From positions 1,860,001 to 1,924,000 of the forward strand of contig OZ241384.1 of NCBI GenBank assembly GCA_965200805.1: a stretch of 64,000 nucleotides of DNA, written 5' to 3'. Below the pieces are notes generated by a model. The model was given only the letters and a program-made list of their open reading frames with translations, had not been told where the DNA came from and ran no database searches. Of the stretch, positions 38,515 through 47,450 are shown piece by piece. Position numbers and translations under genes: made by a program. How positions within the stretch are numbered: the first letter of the stretch is position 1; every line of letters begins with the position of its first letter. This DNA is from MPNP01 sp026709725. Lineage in GTDB: Bacteria; Pseudomonadota; Alphaproteobacteria; Rhodobacterales; Rhodobacteraceae.

Positions 38515-38712
38515 TACTTAGTGCCTGCCAGAGAACCCCGAATTCCGGCATAGGCACCCGACCCTCCCCTGACAGTCTGCGACGCTCCCGGCGAGGATCG
38601 TGGCGGGGTGGCCCGATTGCGGCCCCAATCCATCCATCCGGGCCCGACTGCCGCCCGATCATGACGAATCCTCGCGGAGTCCCATGCACCGGCCCCGCCC
38701 GGCCCCGCCCCC
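38515..38712 (+). repeat. Left arm of the foldback element
   Basis: 198 bp, starting TACTTAGTGCCTGCC and ending GGCCCCGCCCCC. It is the inverted copy of 39559-39756, with mismatches near arm positions 6, about 103 and about 180. Confidence 0.9.
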
Positions 38713-38952
38713 GCTTCCGACGGGAGGGCCCTGACCGGCCGGCCGGACCGGATTGGCGGACCCGGCCCGGGGGCTGCGCCCGCCCCGGCCCCGCATCCCC
38801 GCATCAGGGACCGGGCCGGGCGGAGATCGGGGAAGCGGTCCCGGCCTTCCCGCACGAGGGGCGCGGCGCAGTCACCATCACCGCCCGTCGCATCATCCCC
38901 ATCATGGGCCCATGACGGGGATGGAGAAGGACCCCCCCGATGATGCGATGAT

Positions 38953-39103
38953 CCCCCGATGATGCACTGACCCCCCGATGATGCACTGACCCCCCGATGA
39001 TGCACTGACCCCCCGATGATGCACTGACCCCCCGATGATGCACTGACCCCCCGATGATGCACTGACCCCCCGATGATGCACTGACCCCCCGATGATGCAC
39101 TGA
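38953..39103. repeat. 19-bp tandem repeat (minisatellite)
   Basis: Seven exact 19-bp units CCCCCCGATGATGCACTGA fill 38971-39103, preceded by one unit lacking its first C (38953-38970) and a degenerate unit before that. On the - strand the array is open in all three frames because 19 is not a multiple of three, which creates long Ser/Gly/His-rich reading frames. These are not considered genes. Confidence 0.95.
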
Positions 39104-39558
39104 CCCCCCATGCTGTCATGATCCGTTCGGGGTCCGCCATGACGGCCACGGGGACGCCCCGTCATGTTGCAGGAGGGCCCATCCCGTTGCAGGAGGGGCC
39201 CGGGGACAGCCGCCATCGCCCGGGTCACCCGACGGGCCCCGATCATCAGGCGATCCGGCGATCCAGCGGCCCATCAGGATCATGCCATCGTGTCCTGTCA
39301 TGGATGGGGACCCGAAGACCGAGAAGATCTTCCCGGCATGGGCCCGCGCATGACAGGGACGGGTCCCGCCCCGGCGGCGACGGCGGCGGGGCGGGTCGAT
39401 CGGGCCCGGATGCATCAGTCATGACGATGGGGCGTGGCGGCCCCGGCTTTGAGGGATGCCGACCGGCCCCGGCCCCGGCTTTGAGGGATGCCGACCGGTC
39501 CAGGTCGGCCGTGACGGCGGCGGGTCCGGCCGTCCGCCCCTCTGCCTGTCATGCAGGT

Positions 39559-39756
39559 GGGGGCGGGGCCGGGCGGGTCCGGTGCATGGGACTCCGCGAG
39601 GATTCGTCATGATCGGGCGGCAGTCGGGCCCGGATGGATGGATTGGGGCCGCAACCGGGCCACCCCGCCACGATCCTCGCCGGGAGCGTCGCAGACTGTC
39701 AGGGGAGGGTCGGGTGCCTATGCCGGAATTCGGGGTTCTCTGGCAGGCACGAAGTA
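39559..39756 (-). repeat. Right arm of the foldback element
   Basis: 198 bp, the inverted copy of 38515-38712. Just left of it a 26-bp segment, CCCCGGCTTTGAGGGATGCC onward, occurs twice in tandem near 39441-39499. Confidence 0.9.
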
Positions 39757-39849
39757 GGACTTGTCGACCTTCTCCAGAAAGCTCTCAAATGTATTCAGTG
39801 GCACATCTCTGAAAGCGGTAGGAATATCGGGATGCAGCATTTGCTCAAA

Positions 39850-40149
39850 TCAGGGCTTTTCGTTGCTGTCATCCATCGCGAGCTCGGCCCCAACTGACCA
39901 ACCAGTCCAGTTCACAGTCCGGAACGGTTGATTTTCCGGAGCAACGAATGCTCCGATGATCTCGCCATTCTTCCCCACGACATCCACAACGCCCTTGTGC
40001 AATGCGGTCTGGTAGGCATGCTCAAGGGTCTGGGCGAGGAGATCCTTGCCAACCCCGCCGGGCTTTGAAGATTCTTCGAGGATCCGTGTGTAGAGATGGT
40101 GCTGTTCCATGATCGGAAGTGCGGCCAACGCTGTAGCCCAGCGCGTCAT
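39850..40149 (-). CDS. Hypothetical protein
   Basis: This 99-residue product starts MTRWATALAALPIMEQHHLY and contains HALYQTAL-like LEHAYQTALHKGVVDVVGKN and VAPENQPFRTVNWTGW. I do not recognise it. It appears soluble. ATG 40149 is one of several possible starts. It is divergent from the IetA-like gene and shares the 230-bp AT-rich upstream region with it. Confidence 0.45.
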   Translation of the reverse strand: MTRWATALAALPIMEQHHLYTRILEESSKPGGVGKDLLAQTLEHAYQTALHKGVVDVVGKNGEIIGAFVAPENQPFRTVNWTGWSVGAELAMDDSNEKP

Positions 40150-40300
40150 TCTTTGCTGCCTGCATGAACATGTGCTCAAGGTGAGAGTTGACGCTCTCCT
40201 CAATCGCGAACCGCGTGTCTTCGCCAGCTACGCCCTCGGGCGTTTTGGTTGCGTTTATTCCAATCCTATCTTTTCAGTAGTCCAACATAAAATCAATAAA

Positions 40301-40351
40301 TGCAACAAAATGACTTTTATTGCAACAAATATTGTGTTAAATGCAATAATA
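40301..40351 (+). promoter_or_regulatory. Three phased TGCAA repeats upstream of ietA
   Basis: TGCAACAAAA (40301), TGCAACAAAT (40321) and TGCAATAATA (40342) are direct repeats spaced 20 and 21 bp, about two helical turns. The second and third also form an inverted pair, ATTGCA and TGCAAT. They lie 32-82 bp before the IetA-like ATG in an AT-rich segment, as expected for a cooperative operator overlapping a promoter. The binding protein is not known. Confidence 0.6.
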
Positions 40352-40382
40352 CCCTTAATCATGCATCGGAGCAAGATTGCGT

Positions 40383-41597
40383 ATGGATCACTTCCCGATT
40401 GTCCAGGCACTGTGCCGGGCGGCGATGGCCCAACCCGCACCCACACCCGCACTTCGCAAGCAGGTGGAGCGTCTTCGCGAGGCCCTGACCAAAGAAGGCG
40501 AGAAAAAGCAGGCCGCATCACTCGCCAGCGTCCTGTCAGCAGCCGACCGGATGAAGGATGTGGCACCAAGCCGGATCATACGCTCCAAGGCGGGCGCGTT
40601 GGGTGAGGCCATCAATCGAAGTACGCAGGTCCCGGTCGACAAAGAAACAGCGGCACCCTTGGCGGAGATCATCTTCCCGGAAGACATCAATGCGGTGGCC
40701 CCGTTGTTCAACCCGACTGTGGCCCAGGCAACCGAGAGCATCGTGGGCGAGTGGCAAAACTGTGAGGCGCTCTTGACCGTCGGTATCAGTCCATCCAACA
40801 CCTGCCTGGTTTATGGAGATCCGGGCACGGGCAAGACTCGATTGGCCTTGTGGATCGCCCGGGAACTGATGTTGCCAGTCGTTCTGATCAGGCTGGATGG
40901 GCTCGTGTCATCGTTCTTGGGCACGACCGCCCGCAACATCAGCAACCTGTTCACCTTCGCCAACCGGTATCAGTGCATCCTGCTTCTGGATGAATTTGAC
41001 GCGATTGCCAAGATCCGAGACGACCCGCAAGAAGTCGGAGAGATCAAGCGGGTTGTCAATACCCTGCTGCAGAATCTTGACGGGCGGAAAGACATCGGTC
41101 TCACCATCGGCATAACCAATCATCCAGCCCTGCTTGATCCCGCCGTGTGGCGGCGTTTTGAGATCCAGCTGGAAATCCCGCGGCCCGATTTTCAGGTGCG
41201 GGAGGCCATCGCAAGACACTTTATGCCACCAGTGAACGCGCCTGACACCCATATCCGCCTCATCTCGTGGTTTGCCGAAGGCTCAACAGGCGCAGAAATC
41301 GAAGTGCTGGTACGCAGCTACAAGAAAGCCATGGTAATTCAACAGGAGGACCCGTATGGCCTGCTTGAAACTCTTCGGCAGTTTGCAGCCCTGAACGCGG
41401 CCCGTATCCAGCCCGAGCGTCGGGAACTGCTTTTTGCCAAGCCAGAAAAGCTTTTCCGGGTCATCTACAACGATAAAACATTGAACTTCACCCTGGCCGA
41501 TATCGGAGAGATTGCGGGGAGAGACAAATCAACGGTCAGCCGCTTGATCGGCAAACCGCAAGATGGAGCCAAAAAGAAGGAAGCAACCAGTGGCTAG
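40383..41597 (+). CDS. ietA: IetA-like AAA ATPase (phage defence)
   Basis: ATPase partner of the two-gene IetAS anti-phage system. The 404-residue product has an alpha-helical N-terminus, Walker A GDPGTGKTRLA near residue 142, Walker B CILLLDEFDAIAK near 199, sensor 1 IGITNHPALLDPAVWRR near 240 and an ALPHA-helical lid. The C-terminus carries a helix-turn-helix-like segment, ADIGEIAGRDKSTVSRLIGK, near residues 373-392. The start is ATG 40383. The protease gene begins inside its last codons. Assignment rests on the ATPase plus S8 protease pairing and order. Confidence 0.85.
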   Translation: MDHFPIVQALCRAAMAQPAPTPALRKQVERLREALTKEGEKKQAASLASVLSAADRMKDVAPSRIIRSKAGALGEAINRSTQVPVDKETAAPLAEIIFPEDINAVAPLFNPTVAQATESIVGEWQNCEALLTVGISPSNTCLVYGDPGTGKTRLALWIARELMLPVVLIRLDGLVSSFLGTTARNISNLFTFANRYQCILLLDEFDAIAKIRDDPQEVGEIKRVVNTLLQNLDGRKDIGLTIGITNHPALLDPAVWRRFEIQLEIPRPDFQVREAIARHFMPPVNAPDTHIRLISWFAEGSTGAEIEVLVRSYKKAMVIQQEDPYGLLETLRQFAALNAARIQPERRELLFAKPEKLFRVIYNDKTLNFTLADIGEIAGRDKSTVSRLIGKPQDGAKKKEATSG

Positions 41598-44085
41598 TCC
41601 TATTCAAGTCATTCTCAATCCAGAAAACTATCAGGAAGTCCGCAAGTCGGGCCGTGGTGGCTGGTGCAGGGATTTCTATGCCGGCCGCGATGATGAATTC
41701 GCCGCCCACAAGGATGCTCTCGTGGACCAGATCGACACGATTTCGGCAACGCTCGCCGCCCAGTCCCAAGGAGAGATCGGTTATCTGAAGGTTGCGTTGA
41801 GGCGAGAGGCATGGGCAAAAAGCCACCGTCCGGTCACCTTGTTCCGGCCTTCCCGAACCCCGGTGGTTGGCGGAGGTGACCTCGGTGAAATGTTCGTCCA
41901 GGTCAGTCCGGATCGGCTTGCCTTGGTCAAGGGCGATATCCAGCAAGCTGAAAACGACACCAGGATTGAATTCAACGAAGCACAGGATCGTGAGATCCCC
42001 CATCCCACAACGCGGCGCAGTGAAACGGGCGCAATCAAGAGTCTTGGGCTTTACGGCCCTTCTGACAAGCGCAGATTTTCCGTGAAAGACGCTGTGGCCT
42101 GGCTGTCCGACCCACAGACCGGCGGTGGGTATGAGGTGGAACTTTTTGATGTCATCCCGCCAAGAGCTGACTGGGATCGACTGCCTGATCCACATCGTCA
42201 GTTGATCTCCACATTCGTGGGAGGTTTTCATGAAATCGGACGAGGGATATTGGTCGAACAATTGCCTTATTGGCACAGCGGTCTGCCGAAAGTGGTCGTT
42301 CGGCTGGACCGGTCTCCAGATGTGACTGTCATGAAGCCGGCGAATGCGTCCAATACCGGACGAGACCGTCGGGCGTCGGCACCGTTTGATGAGAATCCCC
42401 AACGGCATCAGAATCTTCTGGAATTCCTGGACAATCACCCGCTCGTGCGAAGCGTTGAGCTCCCAGGCATCATTGTCCAGTCAGCAATCCCACCTGCCCA
42501 ATCCCGACCCCAACCGGACCGTGCGGCAATCCCAGTCCGCAACACCCAAACGTCCTATCCGAGGATTGGAATCGTGGATGGCGGTGTCGGTTCGGCCCTC
42601 TCCGACTGGATTATCGATCGGTGGGACACTCTGGCTGACGAGGACATGAATCCCAATCATGGCACCTTCATTGGTGGTCTGGCTGTTGCGGGCACACGCC
42701 TGAATGGGCAACAGGTTTGCCCAGAGCCAGACGGGGCCGAAATTGTCGATCTGGCAATTTTTCCAGATTCGAAACGGTTCCCCTCCTATTATTCGGATGG
42801 ATTGCTTGGCTTCCTTGATGAGCTAAACAGTGCCATAGCAGATGTCCGCGCTCGGCACGGAGTGCGGGTGTTCAACATGAGTCTGAATGTTGGGGTACCT
42901 GTCACGCCTGAACGTTACAGCGTGCCTGCCGAGCGTCTTGATCAAATTGCCGAGGACAACAATGTCCTGATCTTCGTATCTGCTGGCAATATTGCACCCC
43001 AGGACTTGCGTCCTGAGTGGCCATCTGATGCAGCGACCGCTCTTTCTGATCTGGCTGTTGCACAGAACGATGGCCTTCTGGTTCCTGCCGAAAGCGTACG
43101 GAATCTCTCGATTGCCGCTTTGAATCCGCCCGATCAGGAAGGAGGCATCCCTTTTGCACCGGCATGCTACAGTCGGCGGGGTCCCGGTCTGCGTCCTGGA
43201 GTCAAGCCTGATCTCTCACATGTGGGTGGTTCTGGAGTCAGGCACCCGGTGCGAGGCCATGGCTTGTTCTCAATCCTGCCAAATGGGGCAGTGGTTGATG
43301 GCTGCGGCACCAGCTACGCGACCCCTCTGGTGGCAAAAACTGCAGCGAGACTGATCCAGGAGATCGAGGGCGAGGTCTCACGAGAGACCGTGATTGGATT
43401 GCTTGTCCACAACGCCGAGATCCCCGAACCGCTGCGTTCAAAGGGCCTGGTTCCGGTTGCGCACCACCTTGTGGGCTTTGGGATGCCACCATCCGCAAAT
43501 CAAATCCTGGAAACGGATGAACATTCGATAACTCTTGTGTTTGCCTCCCGCATTGAAGAGGGCCAACAAATCAATTTCCGGTTTTCCTGGCCGCCATCGC
43601 TTGTGGGTGCAGGGGGAAAGTGCAGGGGCCGTGCCAAGCTGACACTGGTGTCCACACCGCCATTGGATATCCGTTTCGGATCTGAATTTGTCCGGGTGAA
43701 TATCCATGCTGCGCTTCAGCAGTATCAAGCCAATGACAGATGGAAGGGACGGCTTGATCCACTTCATCATTCGCCAGTACGCACTGCCCATGCAGACGAA
43801 GCGGATCTGATCAGACATTACCTGAAGTGGAGTCCAGTCAAGGTGTTTGGGAAAACCTTCTCCAGAGGGGTCGGGCCAACATCCGACTGGAGATTGACGG
43901 TCGAATATCTGACCCGTTCACATGGCTATATGCCTGACGGCGGCATTCCATTCACCGCCATTCTCACAATCAGTGACCCGGAAGGTGACGCACTGGTGTT
44001 CAATGATCTGCGCCTGAATCTTCAATCTCTTGGTGTGCAGATTGCAGACATTCGGACAGCGATTCGTGTCACGTCGCGTGTCTAG
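41590..44085 (+). CDS. ietS: IetS-like subtilisin-family serine protease (phage defence)
   Basis: Protease partner of the IetAS-like system. The 831-residue product has an S8 peptidase domain with all three catalytic residues visible: Asp in RIGIVDGGVGSAL (near 332), His in NPNHGTFIGGLAVAG (near 356) and Ser in GCGTSYATPLVAK (near 575). A long N-terminal region and C-terminal domain flank it, and no signal peptide is seen, so it should act in the cytosol. I prefer GTG 41590 because AAGGAAG lies at ideal spacing. An upstream in-frame ATG at 41563 has no such site. It overlaps ietA by eight bases. Confidence 0.87.
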   Translation: MASPIQVILNPENYQEVRKSGRGGWCRDFYAGRDDEFAAHKDALVDQIDTISATLAAQSQGEIGYLKVALRREAWAKSHRPVTLFRPSRTPVVGGGDLGEMFVQVSPDRLALVKGDIQQAENDTRIEFNEAQDREIPHPTTRRSETGAIKSLGLYGPSDKRRFSVKDAVAWLSDPQTGGGYEVELFDVIPPRADWDRLPDPHRQLISTFVGGFHEIGRGILVEQLPYWHSGLPKVVVRLDRSPDVTVMKPANASNTGRDRRASAPFDENPQRHQNLLEFLDNHPLVRSVELPGIIVQSAIPPAQSRPQPDRAAIPVRNTQTSYPRIGIVDGGVGSALSDWIIDRWDTLADEDMNPNHGTFIGGLAVAGTRLNGQQVCPEPDGAEIVDLAIFPDSKRFPSYYSDGLLGFLDELNSAIADVRARHGVRVFNMSLNVGVPVTPERYSVPAERLDQIAEDNNVLIFVSAGNIAPQDLRPEWPSDAATALSDLAVAQNDGLLVPAESVRNLSIAALNPPDQEGGIPFAPACYSRRGPGLRPGVKPDLSHVGGSGVRHPVRGHGLFSILPNGAVVDGCGTSYATPLVAKTAARLIQEIEGEVSRETVIGLLVHNAEIPEPLRSKGLVPVAHHLVGFGMPPSANQILETDEHSITLVFASRIEEGQQINFRFSWPPSLVGAGGKCRGRAKLTLVSTPPLDIRFGSEFVRVNIHAALQQYQANDRWKGRLDPLHHSPVRTAHADEADLIRHYLKWSPVKVFGKTFSRGVGPTSDWRLTVEYLTRSHGYMPDGGIPFTAILTISDPEGDALVFNDLRLNLQSLGVQIADIRTAIRVTSRV

Positions 44086-44216
44086 ATGTAACGGCTTGCA
44101 ATCATCCGTCCCGGCCCAAAGCATCCCCCCCAGTTTGTTCGTTCACACCTCGGATATGGACGGACCATTCCTCCGTGTCTATGGCAAGGCTCGACATTCC
44201 ATATCAGGAGACCTCC

Positions 44217-44837
44217 ATGACCCTCCAGCGCTATTCGGTCAATCAGCACACGATCCAGACGCTGCTGACATGGATCCAAGCCAGAGAGATCGCAATCCCC
44301 GAGATCCAGCGCCCGTTCGTTTGGAATGCTGCCAAGGTCCGCGACTTTATCGACTCACTGTACAAGGGCTACCCGGTGGGGTTCCTCATCGTCTGGTGCA
44401 GCCCCAAGGTCCGGCTGAAGGATGGCACCGAAGCTGGCGGGCGACGCATCCTGATTGACGGCCAGCAGCGGGTCATGGCTCTTCTCGCCGCCCTCCTCGG
44501 CGAGGAAATCATCAACAAGGCCTACAGGCGTGTCCGGATCATCATCGCCTTCCATCCCGGCAGGCGGCAGTTTGAGGTGGCCAATCCGGCCATTCGCAAG
44601 GACCCGGCCTGGATTGCCGACATCGCCACCCTGTTTGCCCCGGGAACCAATCTGCTGGAGCGGGTTGACGCCTATTGCGCGAGCAACCCGGATGCCGACC
44701 GCAACACGATCTTCAACCGGCTGAATGACCTGAAGAATATCGGGAACAATCCCCTGGGGCATAAACCTGCCAGGGTTGACATGAATCAATGGTTGGTTAG
44801 GTGTGGCGGCAGTCCCACACTTGGGATGACGCCCTAA
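44217..44837 (+). pseudogene. Truncated DUF262 protein (GmrSD/type IV restriction-like)
   Basis: The N-terminal part of a DUF262 protein, the family of GmrSD-type modification-dependent nucleases. It has REIAIPEIQRPFVWNAAKVR near residues 22-41 and the catalytic-type ILIDGQQRVMALLAALLG near residues 75-92. Full-length members have more than 500 residues. Here similarity stops near KNIGNNPLG, about residue 187, and the last 20 codons look random before the stop. An AGGAGA site precedes ATG 44217. The break lies about 180 bp before cas3, which suggests insertion of the cas locus. Confidence 0.78.
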
Positions 44838-44957
44838 AGGGTGGAGCAGCCCCGTGTAATCCCAAGGTACAAAGTATGGGACCTTTCCGCGTATTGATTC
44901 TGTCCTTGTTCCGGCTCGCCTCTTTTGCGTTGCGGTTCAGAATGGAGGTGGGGACAA

Positions 44958-47450
44958 ATGGCTGATTCGAAAGTTAGTTTTTTGATTGGGCGATGGCCTG
45001 GCAAGATTATCAATGGAGATCAGCACCCAGCCCTCTGGCACATGCTGGATGTTGCAGCAGTAGCAGAACAATTAGTCACTCATCGTTATCTGACTGACAG
45101 TAACGCAACGGATCAAGCATTGCTCTGTCTCGTGGCATTACACGACCTGGGGAAGGTCAGCGAAGCGTTCTACAAGCAGATTACAGGACAGGCAGCGAAA
45201 GCCGAGTACCATGCTCAACTAAGCTTTGTACTGCTTCAAGAGAATGATCAGATCCTGCAAGAAATTCTGGGTGGAAGTCCAAATCATCGCCGCGCGCTGT
45301 ATGCGTCTGTGGCAGGCCATCACGGCGGACCCCCAAAAAAAGATGATGATCGTCAGCATCGTCGCAGATTGCGTTCTGTTGGCTCGGAGGCCAGCTTGGC
45401 CGTGCCCAAGATAATCCGAGCGGTGACTGACCTTTTCACCGATGCTTCACTTGATGGGATTAGGGAAATCAACCCTCTTACATGGCGACTTAGCGGTCTC
45501 ACAGTGCAAGCAGACTGGATTGGTTCAAATAGCGATTGGTTTGGTCCGCAACCTCCCGATATCCCTATTGACGACTACTGGACGCAGACCCGAGAAAGGG
45601 CAGTAGAAGCTGTCGCCAATGCCGGATTACATATGGCTCACATACGTTCAGATGCGCATGTGCTGGCGAATGGCAATAATTTTCGTCCAATGCAGAGGGC
45701 AGTACAGGAAGTGGAGCTGCCGGCGGGGCCGACACTGGCATTAATTGAAGATGCTACAGGTTCAGGCAAGACCGAGGCCTCTATGATTCTCTCCCATAGA
45801 ATGATGGTCGCTGGCAAGGGAAAGGGCCTGTTCTTTGCGCTGCCTACAATGGCGACTTCGAATGCCATGTTGGAGCGAATTACCCAGGTCGCACCGATAT
45901 TATACAGTGGCCGACCTTCGCTGGGCCTATCTCATAGCCGTGCAGCAGAAAATGACCTGTTTCGCCAGATTCGAGGAAATGATGGATCAGACCCTCATGA
46001 ACCTGTTACGTGTGGCCAATGGCTTTCTGATGACCGCCGCCGAATTCTATTTGCGGATTTGGCAGTTGGCACGATTGATCAGGCACTTCTATCTGTTATG
46101 CCCACACGATTTAATACGCTGAGACTCTGGGCTCTCTCCGGGAAGATTATAGTCGTTGACGAAGCGCATGCATATGACAGGTATATGGAGGAGGAACTAG
46201 GCTCTCTGTTGCGATTCCAGGCAATGCTTGGAGGGTCAGCGATTGTGATGACCGCCACACTGCCAGAACGCATGCGCAATCACTACGTGATGGAGTTTCA
46301 GAAAGGTTTGGGTTTGGATCATCCCCAAGAGATCACCGCCACATTCTATCCCCAACTCACCCTGATCAGTCAGTCAATTGATTGCCGTCAGCCTGCTCCG
46401 GTTCCATCCACTTGCCGTAATATCCGTGTTGTGCGCGTGGGGGAAGAGCGTGCAATGGATCTTATTGCAGATGGGGCAAGCAAAGGCGCAGCCTGTGTCT
46501 GGATTCGCAATGCTGTGGATGACGCTATTGCAACCATGAGACAACTTCACGAAAATAATATTGAGGCAGAGTTGCTGCATGCGCGTTTCATTGTTGCTGA
46601 CCGGCTGGAGAAGGAACGACATCTTCAGGATTGCTTTGGGCCAGATGGGTGTGGTCGCGCAGGGAAGGTCTTGGTGGCCACTCAGGTCGTGGAAGCTTCG
46701 CTGGATCTTGATTTTGATCTGATGGTCAGCGATCTTGCCCCCATCGGATCATTAATACAGAGAGCCGGACGACTATGGCGACACATGGAGAAACGACCGG
46801 TGAAAGTGCGGACGGTTGATGGTCCCTGTTTATATATTGTCTCGCCTGACCCGGAACTTGTCGATGATGATCGCTGGCTCCACGATTTGCAGCCTTCAGG
46901 TGCATGGGTATATCCACTTGCAGATCAATGGCGAACCGCAAGAACGGTGTTTGACGCTGGAGTGATCCATGCTCCAGATGGTTTGCGTTATCTGATTGAG
47001 GCAGTGCACGGCTCGGAATGCAGTGATGTTCCAGAGGCCCTTGTCAATGTAGAGATTGCAAATGAAGGCAACATGATGATTGAGCGCAGTATGGCCCAAA
47101 ATCAAATGCTGCGACCCGGAAGTTATCTTGATGAGGCACAAGAAGTTTACAGTGAAGATCGGCTGACAACCAGATTGGGTATACCCCAGATTACGCTTTG
47201 GTTGGCTCGTCGCCAGGAAAACAGATTAATTCCCTATGCAGAGACATGGGAGGAGTCAGAGGTTCGGATGTCACGAGCGCGATATGAAAAGTTGGGTGGC
47301 GTTGATCAAGAATGTCCGCAAATTGTTGCAATAAAAGACAGTTGGCCAGAATGGCGAAAATCAACAGTGCAGATTGCCCCGGTTGATGATAGCGGCGTGA
47401 TTGTAAAGGGGCTGAACTATGTTAGAGATTTCGGCTTATGCTCAACCTGA
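44958..47450 (+). CDS. cas3: Cas3 helicase-nuclease, type I-E
   Basis: Cas3 is the effector that Cascade recruits to degrade target DNA. The 830-residue product has an N-terminal HD nuclease (HPALWHMLDVA near residue 25; LVALHDLGK near 59, with the HD pair). It also has an SF2 helicase with EDATGSGKTEAS near 264, IVVDEAHAYDRYM near 400, VMTATLPERM and QRAGRLWRHM in motif VI. ATG 44958 follows GGAGGTGGGG. It overlaps cse1 by 13 bases and is the first gene of an eight-gene operon. Confidence 0.95.
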   Translation: MADSKVSFLIGRWPGKIINGDQHPALWHMLDVAAVAEQLVTHRYLTDSNATDQALLCLVALHDLGKVSEAFYKQITGQAAKAEYHAQLSFVLLQENDQILQEILGGSPNHRRALYASVAGHHGGPPKKDDDRQHRRRLRSVGSEASLAVPKIIRAVTDLFTDASLDGIREINPLTWRLSGLTVQADWIGSNSDWFGPQPPDIPIDDYWTQTRERAVEAVANAGLHMAHIRSDAHVLANGNNFRPMQRAVQEVELPAGPTLALIEDATGSGKTEASMILSHRMMVAGKGKGLFFALPTMATSNAMLERITQVAPILYSGRPSLGLSHSRAAENDLFRQIRGNDGSDPHEPVTCGQWLSDDRRRILFADLAVGTIDQALLSVMPTRFNTLRLWALSGKIIVVDEAHAYDRYMEEELGSLLRFQAMLGGSAIVMTATLPERMRNHYVMEFQKGLGLDHPQEITATFYPQLTLISQSIDCRQPAPVPSTCRNIRVVRVGEERAMDLIADGASKGAACVWIRNAVDDAIATMRQLHENNIEAELLHARFIVADRLEKERHLQDCFGPDGCGRAGKVLVATQVVEASLDLDFDLMVSDLAPIGSLIQRAGRLWRHMEKRPVKVRTVDGPCLYIVSPDPELVDDDRWLHDLQPSGAWVYPLADQWRTARTVFDAGVIHAPDGLRYLIEAVHGSECSDVPEALVNVEIANEGNMMIERSMAQNQMLRPGSYLDEAQEVYSEDRLTTRLGIPQITLWLARRQENRLIPYAETWEESEVRMSRARYEKLGGVDQECPQIVAIKDSWPEWRKSTVQIAPVDDSGVIVKGLNYVRDFGLCST

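Larger units (their letters stand above)
38515..39756. mobile_element. Foldback element with 198-bp inverted arms
   Basis: The arms 38515-38712 and 39559-39756 are inverted copies, equal in length, with only three mismatches by my alignment (about 98.5 per cent identity). They begin TACTT(A/C)GTGCCTGCC. The 846-bp centre is very GC-rich, has no transposase and contains a 19-bp tandem repeat plus a doubled 26-bp segment. The form suggests a non-autonomous foldback transposon. I recognise neither its family nor a target duplication. Confidence 0.7.

Noticed and set aside
38394..39246. Ser/Gly/His-rich open frames on the - strand of the foldback centre
   Set aside because: They follow directly from the 19-bp tandem repeat having no stop in any frame, and the flanking sequence is not protein-like.
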